32,447 bases of DNA from IMG/VR virus record IMGVR_UViG_3300046804_004427, positions 1 through 32,447 of that record; one strand, written 5' to 3'. This DNA comes from a virus. How positions within the stretch are numbered: the first letter of the stretch is position 1; each line of letters starts with the position of its first letter. Shown in pieces: positions 1 to 6,915 of the stretch. The position numbers were made by a program, and so were the translations under genes. The notes under the pieces were generated by a model. It did not search any database. It saw only the letters and a program-made list of their open reading frames with translations, and had not been told where the DNA came from.

Positions 1-576
1 GGACACGATATACTTCCAGAAGTTTTTAATAAAGCCTTTACAGAAGACGATGATGTTCTTTTAGTCATGATGCCAAGTAATTTTTTTCTAAATCCTCAAG
101 AGGTTGAATCGTGGGTTAAGAGCTTTAAAAATACTAAACTTGGTGATAAGATACTATTTATTGAGAGACAAAAAAGCCATTCAATGGTGTATAATATAAT
201 GTCACAAATACACTGTGGAATATTTCCTTCAAGAGCAGAAGGCTGGAACTTAGAAGCACTGGAGCTATTAGCTTGTGGAAGACATTTAATAATAACAAAT
301 GCCACAGCACATACAGAATTCTGTAATAGTGAAAATTCTTATCTTGTTGAAATGACTAGCGGATACGAAAAAGCTAAAGATTTTAAATTTTTCGACGGCT
401 CTTTTGAATGGAGAAAAATTGGAACTGACGAAATAGATCAAATGGTTAATCACATGAGGACTATTCATTCAAAAGTACAGAATAATCGATTAGAAGTAAA
501 TAATGCTGGCATATCAACTGCACAGAAATATAGTTGGAATAATACAGCATTAACTATTGAGAAATTATTAAACTAA
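1..576 (+). CDS. GT4-type glycosyltransferase, C-terminal part (5' truncated by window edge)
   Basis: The frame is open from base 1 (GHDILPEVF...) to a TAA at 574-576, so the gene begins outside the window; the internal Met codons at 67 and 70 are not the start. The visible 191 residues are the nucleotide-sugar-binding Rossmann half of a GT-B enzyme: the hallmark stretch PSRAEGWNLEALE followed by LLACGRHLIITN matches the EGWxLxxLEaMacGxpvI motif of GT4 family transferases. Such enzymes move a sugar from a nucleotide-sugar donor to a glycan or protein. Donor and acceptor cannot be told. It belongs to the same theme as the glycosyltransferase cassette at 25115-29497. Family assignment is firm, biological role is inferred. 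Confidence 0.85.
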   Translation, partial: GHDILPEVFNKAFTEDDDVLLVMMPSNFFLNPQEVESWVKSFKNTKLGDKILFIERQKSHSMVYNIMSQIHCGIFPSRAEGWNLEALELLACGRHLIITNATAHTEFCNSENSYLVEMTSGYEKAKDFKFFDGSFEWRKIGTDEIDQMVNHMRTIHSKVQNNRLEVNNAGISTAQKYSWNNTALTIEKLLN

Positions 577-578
577 TA

Positions 579-932
579 ATGGAATGTTTTTCAGTTAATA
601 TATATCTAAGAATAATTACCACATCAGAAGAAGATGGTAAAATATTAGTATTTCTAGATGAAACTGGAGAGTTTCCAAAAATATCATTAGCTAGCAATAC
701 TCACTTAGATACTCAAATAAGAGAAAAATTGTTTGAATACTTCTATGATAATGATATATTTTTAATCAATTCCACCAAACAAGTATCCACAATTACAAAT
801 AATAGTAATAATAATTTAGATATAGTCTATAACTTCATAACTTCAAACACTGCCTCAAAAAAAGGATCATTCATATATTTTAATAAGAATAGTATTGAAT
901 TATATAGAATAATAAATAATAATAAAATATGA
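579..932 (+). CDS. Hypothetical phage protein, 117 aa
   Basis: No family is recognised. The protein starts MECFSVNIYLRI two bases after the glycosyltransferase stop and ends with a TGA that overlaps the next ATG (ATGA at 929-932). No clear Shine-Dalgarno precedes it, so it is probably read by translational coupling. The sequence is Asn- and Ile-rich with alternating hydrophobic residues in the first 60 positions, compatible with a small alpha/beta or beta fold. No membrane segment or cysteine motif is visible. The tight spacing on both sides supports a real gene. Confidence 0.6.
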   Translation: MECFSVNIYLRIITTSEEDGKILVFLDETGEFPKISLASNTHLDTQIREKLFEYFYDNDIFLINSTKQVSTITNNSNNNLDIVYNFITSNTASKKGSFIYFNKNSIELYRIINNNKI

Positions 933-1195
933 GCAATGGATACATAAAAATAGATATAGAAGATTCCACTCCTTTTATAACAGTTGAGTATGAAGATTTA
1001 GCAACATTTAAAGATTTAATGTTTTTTATATTATCTCCATCTGGTATGGAATTATTTTGTCAAACTATAGAAAAAGATCTTGTAGAAAACAATAAAGCTG
1101 ATGAATTAAAAATATTAAATACAATGATAAAATTAATTAATAGCCAATATGATGTTGTCGATGACGAATTTATTAGTCCAAGCTCTTTTAGATGA
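929..1195 (+). CDS. Hypothetical phage protein, 88 aa
   Basis: A small acidic protein (MSNGYIKIDIED...) whose ATG overlaps the preceding stop and whose TGA (1193-1195) lies inside the ribosome-binding region of the next gene. It has no recognisable motif; the middle (KDLMFFILSPSGMELF) is hydrophobic but too short and interrupted to call a membrane helix with confidence. Its place in an unbroken, coupled run of genes and its open frame are the only support. A minus-strand ORF of the same length overlaps it but has no phage-like neighbours on its strand. Confidence 0.55.
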   Translation: MSNGYIKIDIEDSTPFITVEYEDLATFKDLMFFILSPSGMELFCQTIEKDLVENNKADELKILNTMIKLINSQYDVVDDEFISPSSFR

Positions 1196-1201
1196 GGAGG
1201 T
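1194..1201 (+). promoter_or_regulatory. Strong Shine-Dalgarno that fixes the start at 1207
   Basis: GAGGAGGT lies 5 bases before ATG 1207. The alternative upstream ATG at 1192 would bury this near-perfect ribosome-binding site in the coding region, so 1207 is the better start for the gene ending at 1872. Confidence 0.8.
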
Positions 1202-1206
1202 ATTTT

Positions 1207-1872
1207 ATGAACTCTGTTAGAAAAATAGCTTGGGAAAAATTTACTCCAATATCTGAGACTGGCACTGGCCAAGCAGAGGAAGAAAAAGATATAGATGAAG
1301 AATCTGAGGAATTTGATGAGGAACAAGAAGGATTAGTTAATCTAATTAATCTTGAAGATGTTTTATCAAGAAGAAAAGTTAAAACTCCGTTTGGATATTA
1401 CGATCTGAATGATGACTTTTCGCCATATAATATGTTTGAGTGCTGGATAGGACACACAAACTTTAGATTAACAAAAAGCGATTTTAATATCCTAAATTCT
1501 AAAATAGAAGGAATAGGATGCTTAAAAATTCTATCTCCCTACAGATTCTTTATAGGCATTGAAAAAATGTTTACGTTTCCTGCCGTAAGAATTCAAATAC
1601 AAAAAGATCTTTGTAATAATTTAGAAATACAAGATGATATAAATACATTAAATAATAATGTTGATTATACTATAAATATGGTAATATCAAAGATTAACGA
1701 TGCTCTTTTTAGTATTAGAGATTCAGAAAAATGGGCAGTTTTTATAAGCCGTGATGGTAATGTAGAGACTATCAAAAACTCCGAATTTGAATCGGATATA
1801 GACTATCAAAACAAGCTAAAAAACTTGAAATCTCTAAAAAATGGAAATATTATTACATACGATAGCTTATAA
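1207..1872 (+). CDS. Conserved-looking phage protein with acidic N-terminal tract, 221 aa
   Basis: Start chosen at ATG 1207 (MNSVRKIAWEKF) because of the Shine-Dalgarno at 1194-1201. Residues about 15-45 form a highly acidic, probably disordered stretch (runs of E and D). The following region KTPFGYYDLNDDFSPYNMF, then a WIGHTNF segment and SPYRFFIGIEKMF, resembles a module I associate with conserved hypothetical proteins of large environmental phages, but I cannot name a domain. The rest is mixed alpha/beta with no membrane helix. It sits just upstream of virion-type genes, so a role in assembly is possible, though nothing in the sequence proves it. Confidence 0.7.
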   Translation: MNSVRKIAWEKFTPISETGTGQAEEEKDIDEESEEFDEEQEGLVNLINLEDVLSRRKVKTPFGYYDLNDDFSPYNMFECWIGHTNFRLTKSDFNILNSKIEGIGCLKILSPYRFFIGIEKMFTFPAVRIQIQKDLCNNLEIQDDINTLNNNVDYTINMVISKINDALFSIRDSEKWAVFISRDGNVETIKNSEFESDIDYQNKLKNLKSLKNGNIITYDSL

Positions 1873-1946
1873 TGGCGTATATAAGTACAGGAAATGGAAC
1901 TAAATATTTATTAGGAAAATTGGGAAATTGGCTATTAAAGCTATAG
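1872..1946 (+). CDS. Tiny ORF, 24 aa (tentative)
   Basis: An ATG at 1872 overlaps the TAA of the preceding gene (TAATG), the same coupling arrangement used by certain neighbours in this window. It encodes MAYISTGNGTKYLLGKLGNW and four more residues before TAG at 1944-1946. The following gene has its own good ribosome-binding site (AGGAGA at about 1946-1951) and starts at 1956. The peptide has a short amphipathic C-terminal half but no recognised motif. It fills an otherwise empty 83-base gap, which favours a real mini-gene or leader peptide, but length alone makes this uncertain. Confidence 0.3.
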   Translation: MAYISTGNGTKYLLGKLGNWLLKL

Positions 1947-1955
1947 GAGAATATC

Positions 1956-2576
1956 ATGGCTTTACTACCAAGCGGTTATATTTATGCCACAACTGGCAAT
2001 TACAATCTACCAACTGAAAAGGTAGACGGCGGCACTGTCGTTGGTGTTACATCAGCAACAAATACAACAACTGGTCCAATTACTCGTACTTTTCCACTAA
2101 CATCAAATGCCATAGAAGGCTCTATTGATAGAAGAGTGGTTGTAGTTGCTGCATCTGGTGCAGCACATGCTTATAGTGCTACAAAGGCTTATGCCGCTGG
2201 TACTTTTGCATATGACCAGGATCAGTTCATGATTAGAACAGTTGCTACAAAGATCAATAATGTAGCAAGTACTCTACTCTCAATCAATGGTCTTCCAAAG
2301 AACCGTCCACACACACTTATCAGTAATAAGTCTAAAGGTGCTAAAACATCAACTGCACACAGAAGCGGCTACTGGAATGGTGTTGGCGTTGCTAATCAAA
2401 GAACAAATTGGAGCACACCACCGTCCTCCAATAATGTCAGTTATGTTCTTCCAACCAATAATGCATCTAATGCTGATGATCAAGGTCAATTTGTAACATA
2501 CAAAAGCGTTCCTGGTGAACTCGCTTACATGTATGGTGCAATTGATCCAAAACTTAAAGATTATCCAGCTAAATAA
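1956..2576 (+). CDS. Probable abundant virion structural protein, 206 aa
   Basis: The ATG at 1956 follows AGGAGA with good spacing. The protein is rich in Ala, Thr, Ser, Gly, Asn and Val (VVVVAASGAAHAYSATKAYA) with few Lys/Glu, a composition typical of phage capsid, head-decoration or tail proteins, and its codons are visibly less AT-rich than those of its neighbours, as expected for a highly expressed gene. No named family is recognised. It is followed almost at once by a strong G/C hairpin terminator at 2591-2614, which fits a monocistronic or end-of-transcript abundant mRNA. Head decoration, major tail or fibre subunit are all possible. Confidence 0.65.
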   Translation: MALLPSGYIYATTGNYNLPTEKVDGGTVVGVTSATNTTTGPITRTFPLTSNAIEGSIDRRVVVVAASGAAHAYSATKAYAAGTFAYDQDQFMIRTVATKINNVASTLLSINGLPKNRPHTLISNKSKGAKTSTAHRSGYWNGVGVANQRTNWSTPPSSNNVSYVLPTNNASNADDQGQFVTYKSVPGELAYMYGAIDPKLKDYPAK

Positions 2577-2590
2577 ATGATGTATTCAAT

Positions 2591-2620
2591 CGCCCCCCAT
2601 TAATTTGGGGGGTGATTACT
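2591..2620 (+). terminator. Intrinsic terminator-like hairpin after the virion gene
   Basis: CCCCCCA at 2593-2599 pairs perfectly with TGGGGGG at 2606-2612 across a TTAATT loop, and the stem can be extended by two pairs (2591-2592 with 2613-2614, one of them G-T). The downstream bases TGATTACTTTT are T-rich but not a clean T run, so termination may be partial. The run of six C in an AT-rich genome is striking. Confidence 0.75.
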
Positions 2621-2635
2621 TTTGGGAGAAACATT

Positions 2636-2941
2636 ATGAATTTTCCTTTTTTAAGTAATACAGCAACTGAATTAGGAATAGTTGGCTTAACCGTATCTTC
2701 ATTGATCGGCCTTCTATATTATACGATTATGTCTTCTAATAAGCGTGAGGATAAAAGAACACAGTCTTTTCAAGAAACTATCTGTCAAATACATGATATG
2801 CATAAAGATGAACGGTCTGAATGGCGTGAAGATGCTAATTTAAGACAGTCTCAAACAAATGAGGCTATTAAAGAGTTATCTAATGCTATACAAGATTTAA
2901 TTAAAAATAATGATGCTGTTTTAAAATTAGAGACAAGGTAA
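2636..2941 (+). CDS. Single-TM protein with charged helical tail, 101 aa
   Basis: Start chosen at ATG 2636 (MNFPFLSNTATEL) with GGGAGA 6-7 bases upstream; a GTG at 2612 in the same frame lies inside the terminator hairpin and is unlikely. Residues about 12-32 (LGIVGLTVSSLIGLLYYTIM) are a clear membrane helix. The remainder is strongly charged and Gln/Glu-rich with heptad-like spacing (RTQSFQETICQIHDMHKDER), suggesting a coiled coil outside the membrane. This layout is seen in phage lysis accessory and spanin-like proteins and in membrane-anchored tail proteins. Position three genes upstream of a holin-like protein makes a lysis or envelope role reasonable, but unproven. Confidence 0.65.
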   Translation: MNFPFLSNTATELGIVGLTVSSLIGLLYYTIMSSNKREDKRTQSFQETICQIHDMHKDERSEWREDANLRQSQTNEAIKELSNAIQDLIKNNDAVLKLETR

Positions 2942-2945
2942 AAAA

Positions 2946-3452
2946 ATGGCTTTATCAATAACATCTTCAACTAGTTATAAAACAAGCTTCTCATTAACTG
3001 AATCTAGATCTAATGAATCTATTTCATTAACAGATTCAAATAGTTCATCAAGTTCATATACATATGGAAGTGGAAATAATGAAATAACAAATGCTGTTTC
3101 TATTACTGGAGTTCTATCATCTGGTGGTTCTACACAGATAGATCTTTATAGTATTAATCAAACAACATTTGGTGCAACTCAATCGATTCAATTCACAGGA
3201 GTAAAAAACTTTACTATATATAACACTTCATCGACTAGAGGTTATGATTTTACAATTGTAGCAACTGGAACGTCTGCTTGTACAAATCTTTTCAACGGAG
3301 GAAGTGGTAATCTCTTAGTTAAACCCTATTCTATATTTACCTACAATGATTCATTTGATGGATGTACGGTAAGTACTGGACAAAGATATCTTTATCTAAA
3401 AGATCTCGGATCTGGTGTATCTTATAAACTTTTTGTTCTTGGTTTAGATTAG
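2946..3452 (+). CDS. Ser/Thr/Gly-rich beta protein, probable virion component, 168 aa
   Basis: The first 45 residues are almost all Ser, Thr, Asn, Gly (SRSNESISLTDSNSSSSSY) followed by regularly alternating hydrophobic and polar residues typical of beta-sandwich or fibre-type phage proteins. Two cysteines are present, in GTSACTNLF and DGCTVSTG. There is no signal peptide or catalytic motif. The gene lies between a TM/coiled-coil protein and a holin-like gene. A tail-fibre tip, decoration or adsorption protein is the most likely guess; the family is not recognised. Confidence 0.6.
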   Translation: MALSITSSTSYKTSFSLTESRSNESISLTDSNSSSSSYTYGSGNNEITNAVSITGVLSSGGSTQIDLYSINQTTFGATQSIQFTGVKNFTIYNTSSTRGYDFTIVATGTSACTNLFNGGSGNLLVKPYSIFTYNDSFDGCTVSTGQRYLYLKDLGSGVSYKLFVLGLD

Positions 3453-3462
3453 GAGAAATAAC

Positions 3463-3678
3463 ATGGGTTCAAAATCTTTTTCTTTAAATACTGACGATAT
3501 TGTTAAATTAGCAAAGAACGCTGCTTTAGTTGGTATGGCCGCTTTATTAACATATATTGGCGAAAATCTTACTAAAGTTGATCTTGGTGCTGCTGGTATA
3601 ATGTTAGTTCCTGTGGTAAGCGTGGTTATTGATTCTTTAGTAAAGTGGGTAAGGGACAATACAAAAGAAACAAAGTGA
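3463..3678 (+). CDS. Holin-like small membrane protein, 71 aa
   Basis: The ATG at 3463 follows AGGAGAAATAAC, a good ribosome-binding site. The protein has two predicted membrane helices (about residues 18-34, AKNAALVGMAALLTYIG, and 41-60, LGAAGIMLVPVVSVVIDSLV), separated by a short polar turn, and ends in a charged tail (KWVRDNTKETK). Size, two helices and charged C-terminus match class II holins, which make holes in the cytoplasmic membrane at the end of infection. The next gene encodes a papain-like peptidase, so the pair could form a lysis unit. Holin families are diverse and the call rests on topology only. Confidence 0.6.
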   Translation: MGSKSFSLNTDDIVKLAKNAALVGMAALLTYIGENLTKVDLGAAGIMLVPVVSVVIDSLVKWVRDNTKETK

Positions 3679-3682
3679 AATT

Positions 3683-4603
3683 ATGTTCGATAAACCTAGC
3701 GATCTTTTAAGAGCCTATAAAAATGGTTTTATAGGCTCACAATGTGACCCAGAGGATGTCGATAAGCTTCTTGGAGAATTACCACATCCTCTGTTTGGTG
3801 CGGCAGCATATAATTTAAATGGGACCGGAAAAGGAAAAATAGCACTTTTATATAAATCTGTTCAAAAGTTTGATCCAACATTTGGTGCTCACGAAAGACA
3901 ATCTGTTGGTGATTGTGTTTCACATAGTACACGAAGTAGTGTGGACGTTACACGTTGCCATGAAATTGTTGGTGGTCAAAGAGAAGAGTTTGTTGTAAGA
4001 GGTGCTACTGAAGGCATATATGGTGCTAGAGGTCATGGTGGTGAAGGAATGTCTTGTTCCGTTGCCGCTAGATTCGTACACCAGAATGGTGGCATCTTAT
4101 TAAGACAGAAGTATGGTAATGTAGATCTATCTAAATATGATGGCAGACTTGGTGCTTCATGGGGAAGATCTGGTCCACCATCTGAATTAGTACAAGCCGC
4201 TAAAAAACATCAAGTTAAAACCATCAGTATGATTACTACTGTTGATGAGGCTAGAGATGCTCTTGCCAATGGTTATGCTATTAGTGTATGCTCTGGATAT
4301 GGATTTAGTTCACGCAGAGATAAATATGGTATAGCTAAAAGAAGTGGATCTTGGGCTCATGCGATGGCTTGGGTAGCGATGGATGATACTCATGAAATAT
4401 ATAATGAGACATTATTTTTAGTCCAAAATTCTTGGGGAGTTTGGAATGGTGGTGATAAACGACATGATCAGCCAGATGGTAGTTTTTGGATTAGAGAAAG
4501 CGATGCTGCTGGAATGTTAGCCCAAAATGGATCATGGGTATTTAGTGATGTTGATGGCTTTCCTCCAAGAAAAGTACAATGGACATTAGACACTGTATTT
4601 TAA
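3683..4603 (+). CDS. Papain-like (C1 family) cysteine peptidase, 306 aa
   Basis: The papain catalytic set is readable: RQSVGDCVSHS supplies an oxyanion-hole Gln (Q73) and the nucleophile C78; SWAHAMAW supplies H226; and VQNSWGVWNGG supplies N249 in the hallmark NSWG context. There is no signal peptide, and the roughly 70 residues before the catalytic Cys are too short to be a typical inhibitory pro-region. The enzyme should therefore cleave peptide bonds, and its target is unknown. It starts 4 bases after the holin-like gene and is followed by exported and membrane proteins, so it may act in lysis, on the host envelope, or in virion protein processing. Family is firm; role is inferred. Confidence 0.85.
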   Translation: MFDKPSDLLRAYKNGFIGSQCDPEDVDKLLGELPHPLFGAAAYNLNGTGKGKIALLYKSVQKFDPTFGAHERQSVGDCVSHSTRSSVDVTRCHEIVGGQREEFVVRGATEGIYGARGHGGEGMSCSVAARFVHQNGGILLRQKYGNVDLSKYDGRLGASWGRSGPPSELVQAAKKHQVKTISMITTVDEARDALANGYAISVCSGYGFSSRRDKYGIAKRSGSWAHAMAWVAMDDTHEIYNETLFLVQNSWGVWNGGDKRHDQPDGSFWIRESDAAGMLAQNGSWVFSDVDGFPPRKVQWTLDTVF

Positions 4604-4613
4604 TAGGCTTTGT

Positions 4614-5006
4614 ATGAAAAATAAAATTATCTTATCATTAATCTTAGTATTATCTTCACAATATGTTTATTCAGATGATAATATTTTATCAATGTATTCT
4701 AGCTTGGTTAAGCAGTGGAAGGAAGACATTGCAAATGCATTTGACATGGCAGAAAAGGAAGTTTACAATGTTGTGCCATCACCAAATAATGAACCAGTTC
4801 CAGACAAAGATCCCAGCAAGTGTGCTTGTAAGGGTACTGGAAAAATAGTTCAAGGCGATGGTCACGTTACACCATGTCCATATCATAGTTCATCTGCTGC
4901 ACCGTCTGCAACAGTAGAAGTGAAAAATATAACAAATTTTACATGTAAATGCGAAACTAGATGTGCTTGTAAAACCTGTCAATGCAAGAAAGTGGAGAAG
5001 AAGTAA
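4614..5006 (+). CDS. Exported Cys-rich protein, 130 aa
   Basis: Residues 1-20 form a classical signal peptide (MKNKIILSLILVLSSQYVYS, then DD), with a positively charged start and an 11-residue hydrophobic core. The mature part holds nine cysteines: CACKGTG at 70-76, then GDGHVTPCPYH, and a C-terminal tail with six Cys at residues 111-124 in CxC/CxxC spacing. The CxCxGTG pattern recalls DnaJ-type zinc-binding repeats, but only one is present. It may bind metal or form disulfides outside the cytoplasm. A membrane-anchored thioredoxin is encoded four genes later in the same run, a plausible redox partner. No named family is recognised. Confidence 0.7.
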   Translation: MKNKIILSLILVLSSQYVYSDDNILSMYSSLVKQWKEDIANAFDMAEKEVYNVVPSPNNEPVPDKDPSKCACKGTGKIVQGDGHVTPCPYHSSSAAPSATVEVKNITNFTCKCETRCACKTCQCKKVEKK

Positions 5007-5290
5007 TGTTTGATATTGAATTCTTACTAAAAGCTGTTGCCTTAGTAGTTGCAGTTGGATTATTACTTTCTAGTATAGATGTTTCTTATCTATTAACTAA
5101 ATTGTTTGTTAAAGAAACAAAACCAGTAGTAGATACTGATGTTACGGTTGATAATGGTGATAAATTTCTAGCTACTATGGAATTGTGGTTTTTACTTAAA
5201 AAGAAGTGCGACGAATCATCATTGACTGCCGCTTCTAAAAAAATGGATGAAGTTTTTCCTCTATTAAATGACAACATAGAGGAGAAGTAA
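5006..5290 (+). CDS. Small single-TM protein, 94 aa
   Basis: The ATG at 5006 overlaps the TAA of the previous gene (TAATG) and is preceded by GGAGAAG; an upstream in-frame ATG at 4982 lies inside the previous gene and is less likely. Residues about 6-23 (FLLKAVALVVAVGLLLSS) form a membrane helix, followed by a soluble domain with charged, helical character (LWFLLKKKCDESSLTAASKK). No family is recognised. It belongs to the tightly coupled envelope run 4614-6799. Confidence 0.65.
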   Translation: MFDIEFLLKAVALVVAVGLLLSSIDVSYLLTKLFVKETKPVVDTDVTVDNGDKFLATMELWFLLKKKCDESSLTAASKKMDEVFPLLNDNIEEK

Positions 5291-5291
5291 A

Positions 5292-5750
5292 ATGCTAAGA
5301 ATACTTGTTGCTATAGGATTGTTATGGTTTGTATTTTTTGGATCTATTCCAAATATAGATATAAAACCAGTTCCAGATAAAATAGATGAAGTTAGTTCTA
5401 TTTTAGATATTAGTAAACCATCTGATGAAATTCTAAGTAAAGTTAGACCAGTAGCTAAATTAGTTACAGATACAGAAGATCGAGCCAAGATTGCCCTTTT
5501 TAACTATGAATTTTCTCAAAGAGTTTTAAAATATGATACTGATGCACAAAAGCTAAATGATCTTTATTCTAGAGCCGGGAGCAATTTTTTCCATGGTTCG
5601 CTAAAAGGCAAATATGGTGGATTTGCTGATTCATTAAAATTTTTATTTGAATCAGTCGTTGGTTCAGATAATCATGTTTTAACCCAGCAAGAGAAACAAT
5701 CTTTAAAGGAACTATTCAGTGGCCTATCTTGGGCATTAATAGAAAAGTAA
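5292..5750 (+). CDS. N-terminally membrane-anchored protein, 152 aa
   Basis: It starts one base after the preceding TAA with GGAGAAG upstream. Residues 2-18 (LRILVAIGLLWFVFFGS) are a membrane anchor or uncleaved signal. The rest is mostly helical and charged and contains no cysteine motif. The anchor followed by IDIKPVPDKIDEVSS suggests that the main domain lies in the periplasm or outside. No family is recognised. It is part of the envelope gene run and ends directly before the next ATG. Confidence 0.65.
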   Translation: MLRILVAIGLLWFVFFGSIPNIDIKPVPDKIDEVSSILDISKPSDEILSKVRPVAKLVTDTEDRAKIALFNYEFSQRVLKYDTDAQKLNDLYSRAGSNFFHGSLKGKYGGFADSLKFLFESVVGSDNHVLTQQEKQSLKELFSGLSWALIEK

Positions 5751-5751
5751 A

Positions 5752-6405
5752 ATGGATATATCTTATATAAAAGATGCTATAGAACAAGCCTTTTCTAAGG
5801 CTGGATTTAATATTGCAAAATTTGCTATTTCATGTCCATCACCACTATCTGTTATAATTGAAAAGAATGACGATGGCGTTAAAATAACATTTATACAAAA
5901 CTTTCCAACAATTAAAACTACTAAGTTTTTTCTATCTATTAAAACTGAAGTTGAAGGAATTTTTCTAGGTAAAGATGGCGGCTCTATAAAGCTAAGACAT
6001 TTTCCAGATTTCAATTTCAAATATAGTGATGAAAATACTGAATTATTTGGTTCTAGTAATTTTAATTTAGATAATATACAGCAAGAAATAAATACTAAGT
6101 ATTCAGATAGAAAAAGAAAAAGAATAGCAGACCTTGCTTTAACATATGCAAATGAATGGGCGAACATAGCCAGCCAAAATGGGGTTGTCTTTAGTGGTTG
6201 CGAACAGACCAATAAGGATAAACTAAGCAATGATTGCCAGCAGTTTGTGTATGAAAACATAATTAACTCAAAAGAAATAGAAGCAAAGTCCGCAGCACTA
6301 GCATTTATACTGCTATATTTTATATTGCCAACAATAATTAACTGGGTTGTAAAAAGATTTTTAGATCAACTATTTAATCAACAGCCCTTAAATTATACGG
6401 CTTAA
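5752..6405 (+). CDS. Tail-anchored membrane protein, 217 aa
   Basis: The first ~175 residues look soluble, with alternating beta and helical segments and two Cys near residues 150-160 (VVFSGCEQTNK, NDCQQF). A single hydrophobic helix near the C-terminus (about 180-200, SAALAFILLYFILPTIINWV) is followed by a basic flank (KRF) and a 16-residue tail, i.e. a tail anchor. The gene starts one base after the previous TAA. No recognisable family. Together with its neighbours it would place a large domain at the host membrane. Confidence 0.65.
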   Translation: MDISYIKDAIEQAFSKAGFNIAKFAISCPSPLSVIIEKNDDGVKITFIQNFPTIKTTKFFLSIKTEVEGIFLGKDGGSIKLRHFPDFNFKYSDENTELFGSSNFNLDNIQQEINTKYSDRKRKRIADLALTYANEWANIASQNGVVFSGCEQTNKDKLSNDCQQFVYENIINSKEIEAKSAALAFILLYFILPTIINWVVKRFLDQLFNQQPLNYTA

Positions 6406-6406
6406 T

Positions 6407-6799
6407 ATGAAAAATATAATTGCTGCTATAGCATTACTATTTTTTGGTAACTTTGATTTTCTTGAAGATCAAAATACAACCAATAAAAGAATATTTTATT
6501 TCACAGCCTCTTGGTGTGGTCCTTGTAAAAATTTTAAAGACAAGGAAATACCAAAGCTGAAATCTTTTGGTTTAAGCTCTAGTGAAGCAAATGACGATAC
6601 TCTATCTAATATAGAGATATATGATATTGATCTCCATAAAGACTTCTATGAGCAATTGAAAAAAGACAGCAGGGTTGTCCCCCTTTTTATTTTTTTAAAT
6701 GATGAAGGTATTGAGTATGCTAGATTAACTGGCTATCAATCTGCTGAAAATATCTTTAAGTTATGGAATCAAAAGAGCGGCCTTGACTTTAAGAACTAA
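6407..6799 (+). CDS. Membrane-anchored thioredoxin-like protein, 130 aa
   Basis: A hydrophobic N-terminus (MKNIIAAIALLFFGNF) serves as signal or anchor. It is followed by a thioredoxin domain with the active site ASWCGPCKNFKD (C37 and C40) and the expected cis-proline loop in RVVPLFIFL. Thioredoxins reduce or isomerise disulfides; the hydrophobic start suggests that this one works at or beyond the cytoplasmic membrane, not on ribonucleotide reductase. It closes the coupled envelope run that begins with the exported Cys-rich protein, a natural candidate substrate. It is separated from nrdA by an intrinsic terminator. If the N-terminus is not a signal, it could instead be the reductant of the downstream NrdAB enzyme. 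Confidence 0.85.
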   Translation: MKNIIAAIALLFFGNFDFLEDQNTTNKRIFYFTASWCGPCKNFKDKEIPKLKSFGLSSSEANDDTLSNIEIYDIDLHKDFYEQLKKDSRVVPLFIFLNDEGIEYARLTGYQSAENIFKLWNQKSGLDFKN

Positions 6800-6864
6800 T
6801 GGTGCATAATATGAGATATGCAAGTATTTTTTAAGATGTTCAAGCTAAAATAGGAATATGCCAT

Positions 6865-6888
6865 TGCCAGCCTTTGCTGGTATTTTTT
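6865..6888 (+). terminator. Intrinsic terminator before nrdA
   Basis: TGCCAGC (6865-6871) pairs with GCTGGTA (6876-6882) around a four-base loop (CTTT) and is followed by six T (6883-6888). This is a textbook Rho-independent terminator and separates the envelope run from the nrd genes. The rest of the 6800-6915 gap shows no gene and no convincing promoter. Confidence 0.85.
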
Positions 6889-6915
6889 ATAATTTTAAGA
6901 ACGGAAAATTGGAAT

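Noticed and set aside
6407-6799. Thioredoxin-like gene as dedicated NrdAB reductant
   Set aside because: Not excluded, but its hydrophobic N-terminus and the terminator before nrdA fit an envelope role better, so it was not assigned to the nrd operon.
6800-6915. Promoter for the nrd genes in the gap after the thioredoxin gene
   Set aside because: Only 27 bases separate the terminator T run from the nrdA ATG and no -35/-10 pair with usual spacing could be found upstream; AT-rich sequence gives many weak -10 matches.
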